DNA from: Loktanella sp. 3ANDIMAR09
GTDB lineage: Bacteria > Pseudomonadota > Alphaproteobacteria > Rhodobacterales > Rhodobacteraceae
Length of the DNA: 64,000 bases
Reading direction: 5' to 3'
NCBI RefSeq assembly: GCF_001420005.1
Contig: NZ_LJAK01000003.1
Span: forward strand, 310,001-374,000
Below, one piece after another: positions 52,629-62,101 of this stretch. The position numbers and the translations under genes were made by a program. Under the pieces are notes generated by a model. The model did not search any database and was not told the DNA's origin. It saw only the letters and a program-made list of their open reading frames with translations. Numbering within the stretch: position 1 is the first letter of the stretch; each line of letters begins with the position of its first letter.

Positions 52629-53543
52629 TCAGGCACGTGGGTGGGCGGCGTCGTAGACTTCCATCAGGCGCACGGAATCAACTGACGTATAGGCCTGTGT
52701 TGTCGACAGGCTGGCATGGCCCAAGAGTTCCTGAATCGTGCGCAGATCGCCACCTGCGGTCAGCAGGTGGGTGGCAAAGCTGTGGCGCAGCGCATGCGGT
52801 GTGGCGCTGGCGGGCAGGCCCAGTTGCAGGCGCGACACCTCCATCACCTTTTGCACGGCGCGCGGGTTCAGCGGACCGCCACGGATGCCACGAAACAGCG
52901 GCGCATTGCCGGTCAGGTCATGTGGGCACAGGCGGGCATAGGCATCGACGGCGGTGCGGGCAGCGGGGATCACGGGCACGATCCGTTCCTTGCCGCCCTT
53001 GCCCTTGATCCGCAGGATGTCGGGCAGTGGCAAATCGCGTCCGGTGAGGCTCAGCGCCTCTGATATGCGCAACCCGCATCCATAAAGGACGGTCACGACC
53101 GCCACGTCGCGGGCGGCGACCCAAGGTTCTGCCGCCTGACATTCGACCCGGTCGATCATCGCGCGGGCCGCGTCGATTTCCAGCGGGCGTGGCAGCTTTT
53201 TCGTGAATTTCGGGGCGCGGATGGACAGCACGGCCGTAGGTTCGAACCCTTCGCGGTCCGAGAGCCAGCGGTAGAATGTCTTTACCGCCGACAAGCTGCG
53301 CGCAAGACTGCGTGCACCCACACCGCGTCCGCGTTCGTGGGCCATCCAGGCGCGCATGTCGCCGGTCGTGATCCGGGCGATGGGGCCCAGACCCACCTGA
53401 TCGCCGTGGTGGGTCTGCATGAATGCCAGAAATCCCAGCACATCACCGCGGTAGGCTGTAATCGTGTTTTCAGATGCGCCGTTCAGCGCCCGGCAGTGGT
53501 CCAGCCATCCCGCAAGCGCGTGGGTCAGCTGGGGGGCGATCAT
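52629..53543 (-). CDS. xerC: Tyrosine recombinase XerC
   Basis: Resolves chromosome dimers at dif with XerD during division. 304 residues: SAM-like N-terminal domain (residues 1-95), then catalytic residues Arg in YGCGLRISEALSL, Lys in RIKGKGGKERIVP, HxxR in HALRHSFATHLL and His/Tyr in LLGHASLSTTQAYTSVD. ATG 53543 overlaps the upstream DUF484 stop by 4 nt; the frame continues further but that part is a shadow. DUF484-xerC is a known conserved pair in proteobacteria. Confidence 0.94.
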   Translation of the reverse strand: MIAPQLTHALAGWLDHCRALNGASENTITAYRGDVLGFLAFMQTHHGDQVGLGPIARITTGDMRAWMAHERGRGVGARSLARSLSAVKTFYRWLSDREGFEPTAVLSIRAPKFTKKLPRPLEIDAARAMIDRVECQAAEPWVAARDVAVVTVLYGCGLRISEALSLTGRDLPLPDILRIKGKGGKERIVPVIPAARTAVDAYARLCPHDLTGNAPLFRGIRGGPLNPRAVQKVMEVSRLQLGLPASATPHALRHSFATHLLTAGGDLRTIQELLGHASLSTTQAYTSVDSVRLMEVYDAAHPRA

Positions 53544-54259
53544 GCCGCCCCCTGTTCCAGCCAGCGTTTCAGCGTCCTTTCGAACACCCCGCCAAAGAAC
53601 GTCAGCAGGTCCGGACCCTGTTGCGGCGTGAACAGATGCGGGTCCTCTGATCCCATGACCAGCATGCCGGGCAGGCGACCGGTGCCAAGGTCCAGTTTCA
53701 GGCAGGCCTCTGACCGGATGTATTCGGCGGCTTCGCCGTAAACGTCGGCCCCGTGGTCCTGCACCTGCCGCAAGGTGACCGTGCGCACGGGAATGTCGCG
53801 GCCACGGGTGATATAGGCGTCGCAATAGCCCTGTTCGCCGACCGACAGAATGCCCGAAAGCGTCTTGATCGCGGGATCATCCGGGCTGGCTTGCGTTTCC
53901 AGCACCAACCGCATGGCGTCGACGCGCATGGTATCAGCGACATCGCCTGCAAGGTCCGCAAGAAAGGTCTCGAACTTTGACGCTTCCATCAGGCGCAGCA
54001 CGGCACGGTGCACCTGATTGGTTCCGGCCAGGTTGTCGTAGGCGGCAGCAATGACGGACCGGTGGGTGTCCTCCAGCCGGTCAAGACGCGCCTCGAGCCG
54101 TTCCATCGCGATACCGCGCAGATCGACGATATTGCTGCCCATGGTTTTTTCGTTCGCGGCCACCAGGGCGCGCATGATGTCGTGATCCTCCAGCACAAGC
54201 TGTGGATCGGACAGGATTCGGTCCCGGATGGGACCGGAAATCTGGGGCTGACTGCTCAT
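53540..54259 (-). CDS. DUF484 family protein
   Basis: A 239-residue protein of DUF484, function unknown, usually directly upstream of xerC. It starts MSSQPQISGPIRDRILSDPQLVLEDHDIMRALVAAN, has a coiled-coil-like middle (MERLEARLDRLEDTHRSVIAAAYDNL) and a GAF-like C-terminal half (LDLGTGRLPGMLVMGSEDPHLFTPQQGPDLLTFFGGVFERTL). Coupling with xerC suggests a joint role, perhaps in recombination or cell-cycle control; this is inference. Confidence 0.9.
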   Translation of the reverse strand: MSSQPQISGPIRDRILSDPQLVLEDHDIMRALVAANEKTMGSNIVDLRGIAMERLEARLDRLEDTHRSVIAAAYDNLAGTNQVHRAVLRLMEASKFETFLADLAGDVADTMRVDAMRLVLETQASPDDPAIKTLSGILSVGEQGYCDAYITRGRDIPVRTVTLRQVQDHGADVYGEAAEYIRSEACLKLDLGTGRLPGMLVMGSEDPHLFTPQQGPDLLTFFGGVFERTLKRWLEQGAA

Positions 54260-54721
54260 GTCACCTTCTTTTTGACGGTGTTATTTTGTCCGACCCTAGC
54301 AGATGATGCGCTGCGACGGACAGGAAAAATGCGGGCAGTTCGGCAGATGATGCGCGCAGGTGACAGGGCCGCCTCGTTTTTAGTCAAGGCCGCGATCTGT
54401 GCTGCATAAAGTGAAGGCGTTTTGCCACGGTCGGCAAATATCGCCGATCAGCGCAAGACTGGGATTGCGTCGGAGGCCGTCACGTTTCATGGAAAAGGAG
54501 AGTGGATGATCAACCCTCATGGCGCGTCCTGTGATCAGGGCGCGCCGCCCCTTTTTCCGGCACCCGCGATCGCAATACCCCGAAAATCAACCGTTTTGCC
54601 GCCCCTTGGGCAGGCAGTGGCGTATCCTGCGGGTCCGAATCACAGGTCGGACATCTGCGGATGCAGGTTGGCGGCGCGCGGTTTAGGCATTAGCTAGGTC
54701 ACTCTGACGGCAAAGGTCACC
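54260..54721. other. Intergenic region between DUF484 and priA
   Basis: 462 bp. It must contain the promoters of the divergent DUF484-xerC and priA units. It also has a short open frame (54506-54697) with a good ribosome-binding site. I see no repeat element or structured RNA that I can name. Confidence 0.5.
54506..54697 (+). CDS. Possible 63-residue small protein upstream of priA
   Basis: MINPHGASCDQGAPPLFPAP is the start of a 63-residue open frame ending GCRLAARGLGIS. AAAAGGAG lies 5 nt before the ATG, unusually good for a random frame. Against it: proline-rich, no recognised domain, and the composition is not clearly coding-like. It ends 24 bp before priA, so it could also be a leader peptide or spurious. 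Confidence 0.3.
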   Translation: MINPHGASCDQGAPPLFPAPAIAIPRKSTVLPPLGQAVAYPAGPNHRSDICGCRLAARGLGIS

Positions 54722-56914
54722 ATGACACCCTCTCATTTCCACGAAGGCCAGTTGATCGGCGTGCTGACGGCACAGCCATTGGGCCGTGTGCTGGATTACA
54801 AGGCACCGGAGGGTGGCTGTTTTTTAGGCGCTTTCGTCGAGGTGCCCCTAGGCCCACGCAAGGTGTTGGGCGTGGTCTGGCAGGCGGGCGCGGGTGATTA
54901 CGACTATGCCAAGGTGCGGTCGGTGATCCGCGTGCTGGACGTGGCCCCGATGCGCGACGAGATGCGCAGTTTCCTGACGCGGGCGGCGGATTACACGCTG
55001 ACGCCGCTGGATCAGATGCTGCGGCTGGCAACCCGTGCGCCGGGCCTGGGTGATGCACCGGGCATGCGCAAGGTCTACCGCCTGGGCAATGCGGAGCCCA
55101 CGCGACTGACCGATGCCCGCACCCGCGTGATCGAAGTGCTGCGCGATTATGGCGGGTTGTCGTTCACCGGCAAGGAATTGGCCGATATGGCGGGCGTCGG
55201 CACGTCGGTCGTCAAGGGGCTGGCAAAGCAAGGCGTCGTGCGTGAAGAGGACGCGCCCCGCGATATGCCCTATCCACTGCTGGCTGCCGATTATGGCGGC
55301 AAGACGCTGACCGAGGATCAAGAGGCGGGTGCTGCCGTCCTGCGCGAAGGGATCAAGGCGCAGACCTATGGCACGACCTTGCTGAAGGGTGTCACCGGAT
55401 CGGGCAAGACCGAAGTTTACCTGGAGGCCGTGGCCGAATGTCTGCGGCAGGGGCGGCAGGCGCTGGTGTTGCTGCCCGAAATCGCGCTGACGGGTGAATT
55501 TCTGGACCGGGTCGAGGCGCGGTTCGGTGCGCGTCCGGCGGAATGGCATTCGGGTGTGACGCAGACGGAGCGTCGCCGCGTCTGGCGGATGATCGGGCAG
55601 GGCGATGCGCAGATGGTCGTGGGCGCGCGGTCGGCGCTGTTCCTGCCCTACCAGAACCTGGGGCTGATCGTCGTCGATGAGGAACACGACACCTCATACA
55701 AACAAGAGGATGGCGTGCTGTATAACGCCCGCGACATGGCGGTGTTGCGGGCCGCAGGGGTGGGCGCGCAGGTTGTGCTGGCCTCTGCCACGCCAAGCCT
55801 CGAGAGCTGGGCCAATGTCGAGGCGGGCAAATACCGGCGGCTGAACCTGACGTCGCGATTCGGTGATGCGGTGATGCCGACCATGCGCGCCATCGACATG
55901 CGGGCCGAGGATCTGCCGGGCGGCAAATGGGTGTCCCCCAGCCTGCGGGTGGCTATTCAGGACCGCATCGACAAGGGCGAACAATCGCTGATTTTCCTCA
56001 ACCGGCGCGGCTATGCGCCGGTGACGCTGTGTCGGGCCTGCGGGCATCAGATCGGTTGTGACCATTGCGATGCGCGGATGGTCGAACATCGTTTCCTGAA
56101 ACGCCTGATGTGCCACCAATGCGGCGAGACGAAGCCGATGCCGACCGTTTGCCCCCATTGCGCGGCCGAGGATCGTCTGTCCGCCGTCGGCCCCGGCGTG
56201 GAACGCATGGGCGAAGAGGTGACAGAGCTGTTTCCGGACGCGCGTGTGGTGGTGCTGTCATCCGACCTGTACGGATCGGCGCGCGCGATGAAGGCGCATA
56301 TCGCCGAAATCGCGGCAGGCGGGGCAGATATCATCATCGGCACGCAGCTGGTGGCCAAGGGGCATAATTTTCCCAACCTCACGCTGGTGGGTGTGATCGA
56401 CGCGGATCTGGGTCTGCAGGGGTCCGATTTGCGCGCCGCAGAACGCACGTTCCAGCTGATGCGGCAGGTGGCGGGCCGGGCGGGCCGCGCGGAAAAACCC
56501 GGTGAGGCGCTGTTGCAGACCTATCAGCCGGAACATGCGGTCATTCAGGCCACGATTGCGGGCGACGAAGAGGCGTTCTGGTCCGCCGAGGCGGCAGAGC
56601 GCAAGGCGGCGGGCGTGCCGCCCTATGGTCGCATGGCGGGCATCGTGCTGTCGTCCACCAATGTGCAAGAGGTGTTTGATCTGGGCACGGCGATGGCTCG
56701 GCAGGATGCACCATTGCGCCGGATCGGGGCGCAGGTCTTTGGCCCCGCGCCTGCGCCGATTGCCCGGATCAGAGGGCGACACCGCGTGCGCCTGCTGGTC
56801 AAGGCGGAAAAGGGCGCGCCGCTGCAACAGGCGCTGGCCGACTGGGCGGCGCAGTTCAAACTGCGTGGCGAGCTGCGCATGGCCATCGATATCGACCCGC
56901 AAAGTTTCTACTGA
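54722..56914 (+). CDS. priA: Primosomal protein N' (replication restart helicase)
   Basis: Restarts stalled replication forks by loading DnaB. 730 residues: N-terminal 3'-DNA-binding domain (LIGVLTAQPLGRVLDYKAPEGG), helicase Walker A GVTGSGKTEVYLEAV, LIVVDEEHDTSYKQEDG (DEEH box), and eight zinc Cys in CRACGHQIGCDHC...CHQCGETKPMPTVCPHC. LRAAERTFQLMRQVAGRAGRAEKPG is helicase motif VI. Full length. The ATG at 54722 has AAAGG 6 nt upstream. Confidence 0.97.
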   Translation: MTPSHFHEGQLIGVLTAQPLGRVLDYKAPEGGCFLGAFVEVPLGPRKVLGVVWQAGAGDYDYAKVRSVIRVLDVAPMRDEMRSFLTRAADYTLTPLDQMLRLATRAPGLGDAPGMRKVYRLGNAEPTRLTDARTRVIEVLRDYGGLSFTGKELADMAGVGTSVVKGLAKQGVVREEDAPRDMPYPLLAADYGGKTLTEDQEAGAAVLREGIKAQTYGTTLLKGVTGSGKTEVYLEAVAECLRQGRQALVLLPEIALTGEFLDRVEARFGARPAEWHSGVTQTERRRVWRMIGQGDAQMVVGARSALFLPYQNLGLIVVDEEHDTSYKQEDGVLYNARDMAVLRAAGVGAQVVLASATPSLESWANVEAGKYRRLNLTSRFGDAVMPTMRAIDMRAEDLPGGKWVSPSLRVAIQDRIDKGEQSLIFLNRRGYAPVTLCRACGHQIGCDHCDARMVEHRFLKRLMCHQCGETKPMPTVCPHCAAEDRLSAVGPGVERMGEEVTELFPDARVVVLSSDLYGSARAMKAHIAEIAAGGADIIIGTQLVAKGHNFPNLTLVGVIDADLGLQGSDLRAAERTFQLMRQVAGRAGRAEKPGEALLQTYQPEHAVIQATIAGDEEAFWSAEAAERKAAGVPPYGRMAGIVLSSTNVQEVFDLGTAMARQDAPLRRIGAQVFGPAPAPIARIRGRHRVRLLVKAEKGAPLQQALADWAAQFKLRGELRMAIDIDPQSFY

Positions 56915-56942
56915 CCCGCCGCCGGTCGCCGCTGTTCGCCCC

Positions 56943-56970
56943 GCGGGCGGGGCAAAGGCGCCCCGCCCGC
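56943..56970. terminator. Strong GC hairpin between convergent priA and sbtA-like genes
   Basis: GCGGGCGGGGC, loop AAAGGC, GCCCCGCCCGC: 11 perfect GC pairs. No T-run, but placement 28 bp after the priA stop and 10 bp beyond the convergent stop suggests a two-way transcription end. Confidence 0.6.
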
Positions 56971-56979
56971 CAGCCCGTC

Positions 56980-58035
56980 TCAGATCAGCGCCTCGGCCAG
57001 GGCGACAAACAGCGGAATGCTGAGGATTGCGACGGGTGTCCCCAGCCCGGTCGACGTGCCGAGGTAGGCTGATGCGTTCGCCTCTGGCAGGGCGGCCCGG
57101 ATCGTGGGCGGGCCGGAGATGTCCGAACTGGACGCTGCCATGACCGACAGCAGCACCACGCCGCCTGCACTGAAGCCTGTCAGTTCATGTGCCACAAGGC
57201 CAACCCCGAACCCGATGAGGCCGTGAATGAAGGGGGCGGTCACACCATAGAGGATATAGGTATGGGCGACCTTGCGCAGTTCCGACAGCCGCGACCAGGC
57301 CTCCATCCCCATGATGAGCATCAGGATCGACAAGAGACCCTTGAACAGAGGTTCGTAAAAGCTGTGATAGACGGTTTCAGGCTGTGCAAATGCCCCCAGG
57401 ACAAGGCCCGCGATCAAGGCCGAGATGGCGGGGCTTTGAAAGGTATCGACGAGGATGTCGCGAACCATGCCGCTGTTGGTGCCTGCGTTGCCCGGCTTGG
57501 CGGTTGGTCCGCCCGCGATCACACCTGCCCCGCCGCTGACGGTGACAGCCCGCCTTGCGGCCGCGAGTTTCGCCATGGTGATCGCGGTCACGAGGGCTGC
57601 GATATCCATGAACGGATAGAGCGCCCCGATGAAGCCTTCGTAGGCTATGCCGTTGTCGTCGAGGACCGCCATGCCCGCCGCCAGCGTCGAGGCTGAGACG
57701 GCCCCGAACAGCCCTGCTGTTGCCAGCCCGTCGACCTGCGATACCCCCCGGTGACGCGCCAGCGTGACGCTGCCGATCAGCACGATGACGATGCCGACCG
57801 CCGCAGCCCCGAGGGCAGGCACGATCAGGTCAACCAGGTTTGCGCTGCGGATCGAGATGCCCGCACCCATCCCGACCTTGAGCAGCAGCAAGATCACGAT
57901 GAACTTGTACACCGGTTCGGGGATTTCAAAGCGGCTGCCGAGCGCCGCGAGCATCATGCCCGCGATCAGAAACGAAAGGGTCGGTTGCTGGAACTGGTCG
58001 AGGATCGTCGTGCCGATCATGATGATGGTGTCCAT
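56980..58035 (-). CDS. Sodium-dependent bicarbonate transporter (SbtA family)
   Basis: A 351-residue membrane protein of the SbtA family, known in cyanobacteria for Na+/HCO3- symport. About ten hydrophobic segments; TLSFLIAGMMLAALGSRFEIPEPVYKFIVILLLLKVGMGAGISI at the start and LFGAVSASTLAAGMAVLDDNG are family landmarks. The second half repeats the topology (SALIAGLVLGAFAQPETVYHSFYEPLFKGLLSILMLIMGMEA). In a heterotroph it could supply bicarbonate for carboxylases. A LysR gene is divergent, probably its regulator. Confidence 0.9.
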   Translation of the reverse strand: MDTIIMIGTTILDQFQQPTLSFLIAGMMLAALGSRFEIPEPVYKFIVILLLLKVGMGAGISIRSANLVDLIVPALGAAAVGIVIVLIGSVTLARHRGVSQVDGLATAGLFGAVSASTLAAGMAVLDDNGIAYEGFIGALYPFMDIAALVTAITMAKLAAARRAVTVSGGAGVIAGGPTAKPGNAGTNSGMVRDILVDTFQSPAISALIAGLVLGAFAQPETVYHSFYEPLFKGLLSILMLIMGMEAWSRLSELRKVAHTYILYGVTAPFIHGLIGFGVGLVAHELTGFSAGGVVLLSVMAASSSDISGPPTIRAALPEANASAYLGTSTGLGTPVAILSIPLFVALAEALI

Positions 58036-58113
58036 GGCGCTCTCCTTGTTTGGCTGTGGGGGGGGATTACGGCGCTGAAACGATAAATAAAAATATAGAT
58101 TTTCGACCTATTC

Positions 58114-58130
58114 GTTCTGTATAAAAGAAC
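58114..58130. promoter_or_regulatory. LysR-type binding site (T-N11-A) in the sbtA-lysR gap
   Basis: GTTCT-GTATAAA-AGAAC is a 5-bp inverted repeat containing the T-N11-A spacing of LysR boxes (T58116, A58128). It sits immediately before the LysR start codon in an AT-rich stretch, consistent with autoregulation and control of the divergent transporter. Confidence 0.6.
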
Positions 58131-58131
58131 A

Positions 58132-58998
58132 ATGGAGCGTTTGAACTATCATCATCTGCGATATTTCCGTGAGGTCGCTGTCACGGGGCATCTGGGGCAG
58201 GCTGCGGACCGTCTGAATGTGGCGCAATCGGCGCTGTCATCGCAGATCAGGCAGCTGGAGGACCGTTTGGGGCTGGCCCTGTTCGACCGGGTGGGGCGCA
58301 GCCTTGTGCTGACCGAGGCAGGGCGCATCGCGTTGGACCACGCCGACCGGATCTTTGGCGCGGGGGATGAACTGCTGGCGGTTCTGCGCCAGACCAGTGA
58401 TGCGCGCCCACCGCTGCGGGTAGGGGCGCAATCCACGTTGTCGCGCAATTTCCAGCTGCAATTCCTGGCCCCGCTACTGGGGGATGCCGGACGATCCTTC
58501 ACCCTGAAATCAGGTGGTCAGGGCAGCTTGCTGGATGATCTTGCGGGGTTGGCGCTGGACGTGGTGTTGACCACCCAGGTGCCAAGTGCAGCGGGATTTG
58601 CAGCACAGCGTATCGCCGAACAACCTGTGTTGCTGCATGGCCAGCCTGCGTGGATGGATCATGGGTCGTTGGCCGGCCTGCTGGCGCATGCGCCCATGAT
58701 CCTGCCCACAGAAAGCGTGATCCGTGCGGGTTTCGAAAACCTGTGCGCGCGTCTGGGGGTCACGCCGCAGATCGCCGCACTGGTGGACGACATGGCCATG
58801 GTGCGCCTGCTGGCGCGCGAAGGCGTGGGTGTCGCCGTTGCCCCATCGGTCGTCGTGGCGGACGAAATCGCGGGCGGCACGCTGATGACCGCGCCATTCG
58901 ACCTTGGCATCATCGAGCCTTTTTTCGCCGTGACGCTGCCGCGCAAGTTTCCGCATCCCGATCTGGCGGATTTGCTGGCGGTGCATCACGCGGGTTGA
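58132..58998 (+). CDS. LysR-family regulator, probably of the SbtA-type transporter
   Basis: A 288-residue regulator: winged HTH in residues 1-60 (LNYHHLRYFREVAVTGHLGQAADRLNVAQSALSSQIRQLEDRLGLALFDR) and an inducer-binding domain (LRVGAQSTLSRNFQLQFLAPLL). The LNYHHLRYF start and LGQAA are typical of the NhaR-like subgroup, linked to sodium or ion responses, which fits a sodium-dependent transporter. Divergent from that gene with 96 bp between starts. Confidence 0.88.
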   Translation: MERLNYHHLRYFREVAVTGHLGQAADRLNVAQSALSSQIRQLEDRLGLALFDRVGRSLVLTEAGRIALDHADRIFGAGDELLAVLRQTSDARPPLRVGAQSTLSRNFQLQFLAPLLGDAGRSFTLKSGGQGSLLDDLAGLALDVVLTTQVPSAAGFAAQRIAEQPVLLHGQPAWMDHGSLAGLLAHAPMILPTESVIRAGFENLCARLGVTPQIAALVDDMAMVRLLAREGVGVAVAPSVVVADEIAGGTLMTAPFDLGIIEPFFAVTLPRKFPHPDLADLLAVHHAG

Positions 58999-59039
58999 TC
59001 CCTCTCGCCAATCCGTTCGGGCGGGGTTAGATCTGCGGC

Positions 59040-60269
59040 ATGCGTATTGTCAAACTGACCGATGCCCGCACGTTGCCGTTCTGGCGCAGGCCCTTTTTCC
59101 TCTTGTTCCTGATGGCCATGGCCATGCCGGTCGCGTTTTCGACATGGTCGGCGCTGCTGAACAATTTCGTGGTCGAGGTGGCGGGCTTTGACGGCGCGGA
59201 TATCGGGCTGCTGCATACGGTGCGTGAAATACCGGGATTTTTCGCCATTGGTGTGATCGCGCTGATCATGGTGATGCGCGAACAGGTGTTGGGTCTGGTT
59301 GCCTTGCTGTTGCTGGGGGTGTCGACGGCGGTCACGGCCTGGTTCCCGCAGATGGGCGGCATCCTGACGATCACGATGCTGTCCAGCATCGGGTTTCATT
59401 ACTTTGAGACGGTGAACCAGTCGCTGCAACTGCAATGGATCGACAAGGCGCGTGCGCCGCAGATGCTGGGCTGGATCATGGCGGCGGGGTCGGGGGCGAC
59501 GCTGGTGGCCTATGTGGCGATCGTGATGACCTGGCAGACGCTGGGGCTGTCTTACAATTTCGTATACCTGGTGTCGGGTGGGTTCTGTGCGGCGGTCGCG
59601 GTGTTCGCGCTGTTTGCCTATCCGCAGTTCGAGGCCCCGCATCCGCAGCTGAAAACCTTTGTCCTGCGCAAACGCTACTGGCTGTATTACGCGTTGCAGT
59701 TCATGGCCGGTGCGCGGCGGCAGATCTTTGTCGTCTTTGCAGGATTCATGATGGTCGAACGGTTCGGGTTCGACGTGCATCATGTCACGTCGCTGTTTCT
59801 GATCACGCTGGTGGTCAACATGCTGATCGCACCGCTGTTGGGGCGGATCGTGGCGGTGTTCGGTGAACAGCGCGCGCTGTTGTTCGAATACATTGGCCTT
59901 GTCTGCGTGTTCCTGGCCTATGGCGGGGTCTATTTCTTTGGCTGGGGCGTGGCTGTGGCGGCGTCTCTCTATGTCATCGACCACATCTTTTTCGGGTTGG
60001 CGCTGGCGTTGAAGACCTATTTCCAGAAAATCGCGGACCCTGCGGATATCGCGCCGACGGCGGCTGTGGCGTTCACGATCAATCATATCGCGGCCGTGTT
60101 CCTGCCGGTGCTGCTGGGGCTTTTGTGGCTGGTGTCGCCGGGTGCGGTGTTCGGTCTGGCAGCGGGTATGGCGGGCGTATCGGTCTGTCTGGCGCTACTG
60201 ATCCCGCGCCATCCGGTGCCGGGACACGAGACGCGGCTGGTGGGTTTTGCTGCGCCGCAGGCGGGCTGA
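59040..60269 (+). CDS. Major facilitator superfamily transporter
   Basis: A 409-residue permease with about 12 hydrophobic segments, e.g. [61 protein letters not shown] and the repeat after residue 210 ([27 protein letters not shown]). Substrate unknown; I do not recognise a specific subfamily. It has no close partner: the LysR gene upstream ends 41 bp before, msrA begins 62 bp after. Confidence 0.85.
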   Translation: MRIVKLTDARTLPFWRRPFFLLFLMAMAMPVAFSTWSALLNNFVVEVAGFDGADIGLLHTVREIPGFFAIGVIALIMVMREQVLGLVALLLLGVSTAVTAWFPQMGGILTITMLSSIGFHYFETVNQSLQLQWIDKARAPQMLGWIMAAGSGATLVAYVAIVMTWQTLGLSYNFVYLVSGGFCAAVAVFALFAYPQFEAPHPQLKTFVLRKRYWLYYALQFMAGARRQIFVVFAGFMMVERFGFDVHHVTSLFLITLVVNMLIAPLLGRIVAVFGEQRALLFEYIGLVCVFLAYGGVYFFGWGVAVAASLYVIDHIFFGLALALKTYFQKIADPADIAPTAAVAFTINHIAAVFLPVLLGLLWLVSPGAVFGLAAGMAGVSVCLALLIPRHPVPGHETRLVGFAAPQAG

Positions 60270-60331
60270 CGCATCTGGAAAAGATGACGATCGTCCCTAT
60301 ATTCAGGGTATCCCAAACAGGAGATTCACAC

Positions 60332-60979
60332 ATGTTTTTCATGTCCCGCGCCAAGTCCGAAATGGTCAGCCCCGAAAACGCCCTGCCGGGGCGCGATCAG
60401 CCGATCCCGACAGAAACGACCCATCACGTGCTGGGCACCGACATCAAGGATGTGCCCGCCGGCATGGACATCGCCGTGTTCGGCATGGGGTGTTTCTGGG
60501 GAGTGGAGCGCATGTTCTGGAAACTGGACGGCGTCTATTCCACCTCTGTCGGCTATGCCGGGGGCTATACCCCGAATGCCACCTACGAAGAGGTGTGCAG
60601 TGGCAAGACCGGCCACAACGAGGTCGTGCGCGTGGTCTACGACCCCGGCAAGATCAGCTATGAGGATCTGTTGCAGGTATTCTGGGAAGGTCATGATCCG
60701 ACCCAGGGCATGCGTCAGGGCAACGATGCTGGCACGCAATACCGGTCCGGCATTTATGTTGCGAATGCCGATCAGCGTGCCGCGGCAGAACGGACCAAGG
60801 CGGATTTCCAGCCGCGTCTGACGCAGGCAGGCTATGGCCAGATCACGACCGAGATCGTGGATATGCCGGAATTCTATTTTGCCGAAGGTTACCACCAGCA
60901 GTATCTGTCCAAGAACCCGAACGGCTATTGCGGGATCGGCGGCACCGGGGTGACCTGCCCGATTGGCACTGCGGCCTGA
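60332..60979 (+). CDS. msrA: Peptide methionine sulfoxide reductase A
   Basis: Reduces methionine-S-sulfoxide in proteins. 215 residues: [57 protein letters not shown] contains the catalytic Cys of GCFWG. The end [27 protein letters not shown] supplies resolving Cys residues. CAGGAG upstream of ATG 60332 fixes the start; a longer upstream frame is not conserved. A clear terminator follows. Confidence 0.96.
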   Translation: MFFMSRAKSEMVSPENALPGRDQPIPTETTHHVLGTDIKDVPAGMDIAVFGMGCFWGVERMFWKLDGVYSTSVGYAGGYTPNATYEEVCSGKTGHNEVVRVVYDPGKISYEDLLQVFWEGHDPTQGMRQGNDAGTQYRSGIYVANADQRAAAERTKADFQPRLTQAGYGQITTEIVDMPEFYFAEGYHQQYLSKNPNGYCGIGGTGVTCPIGTAA

Positions 60980-61005
60980 CACTGATCTCAATGGCGAAAC
61001 GGCTG

Positions 61006-61036
61006 AACACCGGGTGCTGCGGCATCCGGTGTTTTT
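61006..61036 (+). terminator. Rho-independent terminator of msrA
   Basis: AACACCGG-G-TGC paired with GCA-T-CCGGTGTT around the loop TGCG, then TTTT: a 12-bp stem with one G-T pair. Confidence 0.85.
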
Positions 61037-61138
61037 GCATCGGGCGTGGCGATCGCACGGCCTTCTGGCTGGATCTGACGTTCAGACACTGGCGATCCGT
61101 GGCCAACCGCGCTAGCGATACCGCAAAGGAGACCCGCG

Positions 61139-62005
61139 ATGACAACCTGGACCGCATTGACCACCACAAACGGCCGCGCGCCGGCCGAAGATCTGGCCGA
61201 ACGGCTGGAACACCTTGACCCCGAGGCTACAGGCATCGGTGTGTTCGAGGTCGAGGATGGATCGGGCCTGTTCGAGGTGGCCGCCTATTTCACCGACCCG
61301 CCGGACGCGGTGCAACTGGCTGTGCTGGCCAAAATTGCGGGGGCTGCGGATTTCAACATCTCTGAAGTGCCGGACGAGGATTGGGTGGCCAAGGTGCGCC
61401 GCGATCTGCCGCCCGTCGCGGCTGGCCGTTTTTTCGTCTATGGTAGCCACGATGCGGACAAGGTGCCCGATGACAAGATCGCGCTGCTGATCGAGGCGGC
61501 GATGGCATTCGGCACCGGGCATCATGGCACGACGCTGGGGTGTCTGCTGGCCTTTGACAGATTGGTCGACCAGGGTTTTGTGCCGCAGAATGCGGTAGAT
61601 ATCGGCGCGGGCACGGCCGTGCTGGCGATGGCTGCGGCCCACATCAGCCCCAACCGGGTGATCGCCACGGATATTGACCCGACTGCCGTCGAAGTGAGCA
61701 TCGCCAACACGGTCGCAAACGGTCTGAAAGGACGTATCGACAGCATTGTTGCCGCTGGTTTCGATGCGCCAGCGCTGGATGAGGCAGCCCCGTTCGATCT
61801 GGTCTTTGCCAACATCCTGAAGGGCCCGTTGGTGGCGATGGCCCCTGCGATGTTCCGCGCGACTGCGCCGGGTGGCTATGCCATATTGTCAGGAATCCTG
61901 AATGAACAGGCCGACAGTGTCGCGGCCGTTTATGTCGGCTCTGGATACAATGAGGTGCAAAGGGACAGCATTGGTGACTGGACGACGATAACGCTCTGCA
62001 AATAA
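61139..62005 (+). CDS. prmA: Ribosomal protein L11 methyltransferase
   Basis: Trimethylates L11 residues, using SAM. 288 residues: an N-terminal substrate domain and a C-terminal Rossmann domain with AVDIGAGTAVLAMAAAHISPNRVIATDIDPTAVEV and DLVFANILKGPLVAMAP, the N-I-L motif of PrmA. MAFGTGHHGTTLGCLLAFDRLV is the canonical region before motif I. AAAGGAGA precedes ATG 61139. Length is close to the usual 290-295. Confidence 0.95.
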   Translation: MTTWTALTTTNGRAPAEDLAERLEHLDPEATGIGVFEVEDGSGLFEVAAYFTDPPDAVQLAVLAKIAGAADFNISEVPDEDWVAKVRRDLPPVAAGRFFVYGSHDADKVPDDKIALLIEAAMAFGTGHHGTTLGCLLAFDRLVDQGFVPQNAVDIGAGTAVLAMAAAHISPNRVIATDIDPTAVEVSIANTVANGLKGRIDSIVAAGFDAPALDEAAPFDLVFANILKGPLVAMAPAMFRATAPGGYAILSGILNEQADSVAAVYVGSGYNEVQRDSIGDWTTITLCK

Positions 62006-62101
62006 GGCGGAAAAACGGCTTATTTGGGCGTTTCTCTTGCCCGTTTCATGGCGCGGGGGCTAAGGTGTCCGCGACCGGGTGGGGATCTGGGGATTAGTGC
62101 A

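Noticed and set aside
52629-53825. Long form of XerC with about 94 extra N-terminal residues
   Set aside because: The extension overlaps DUF484 in another frame and is Arg/Gly-rich; the family starts at MIAPQLTHALAGW and the ATGA overlap supports 53543.
62000-62025. Terminator at the prmA stop (AAATAAG...CTTATTT)
   Set aside because: The inverted repeat is AT-rich with a mismatched centre and no T-run beyond the arm; too weak to annotate.
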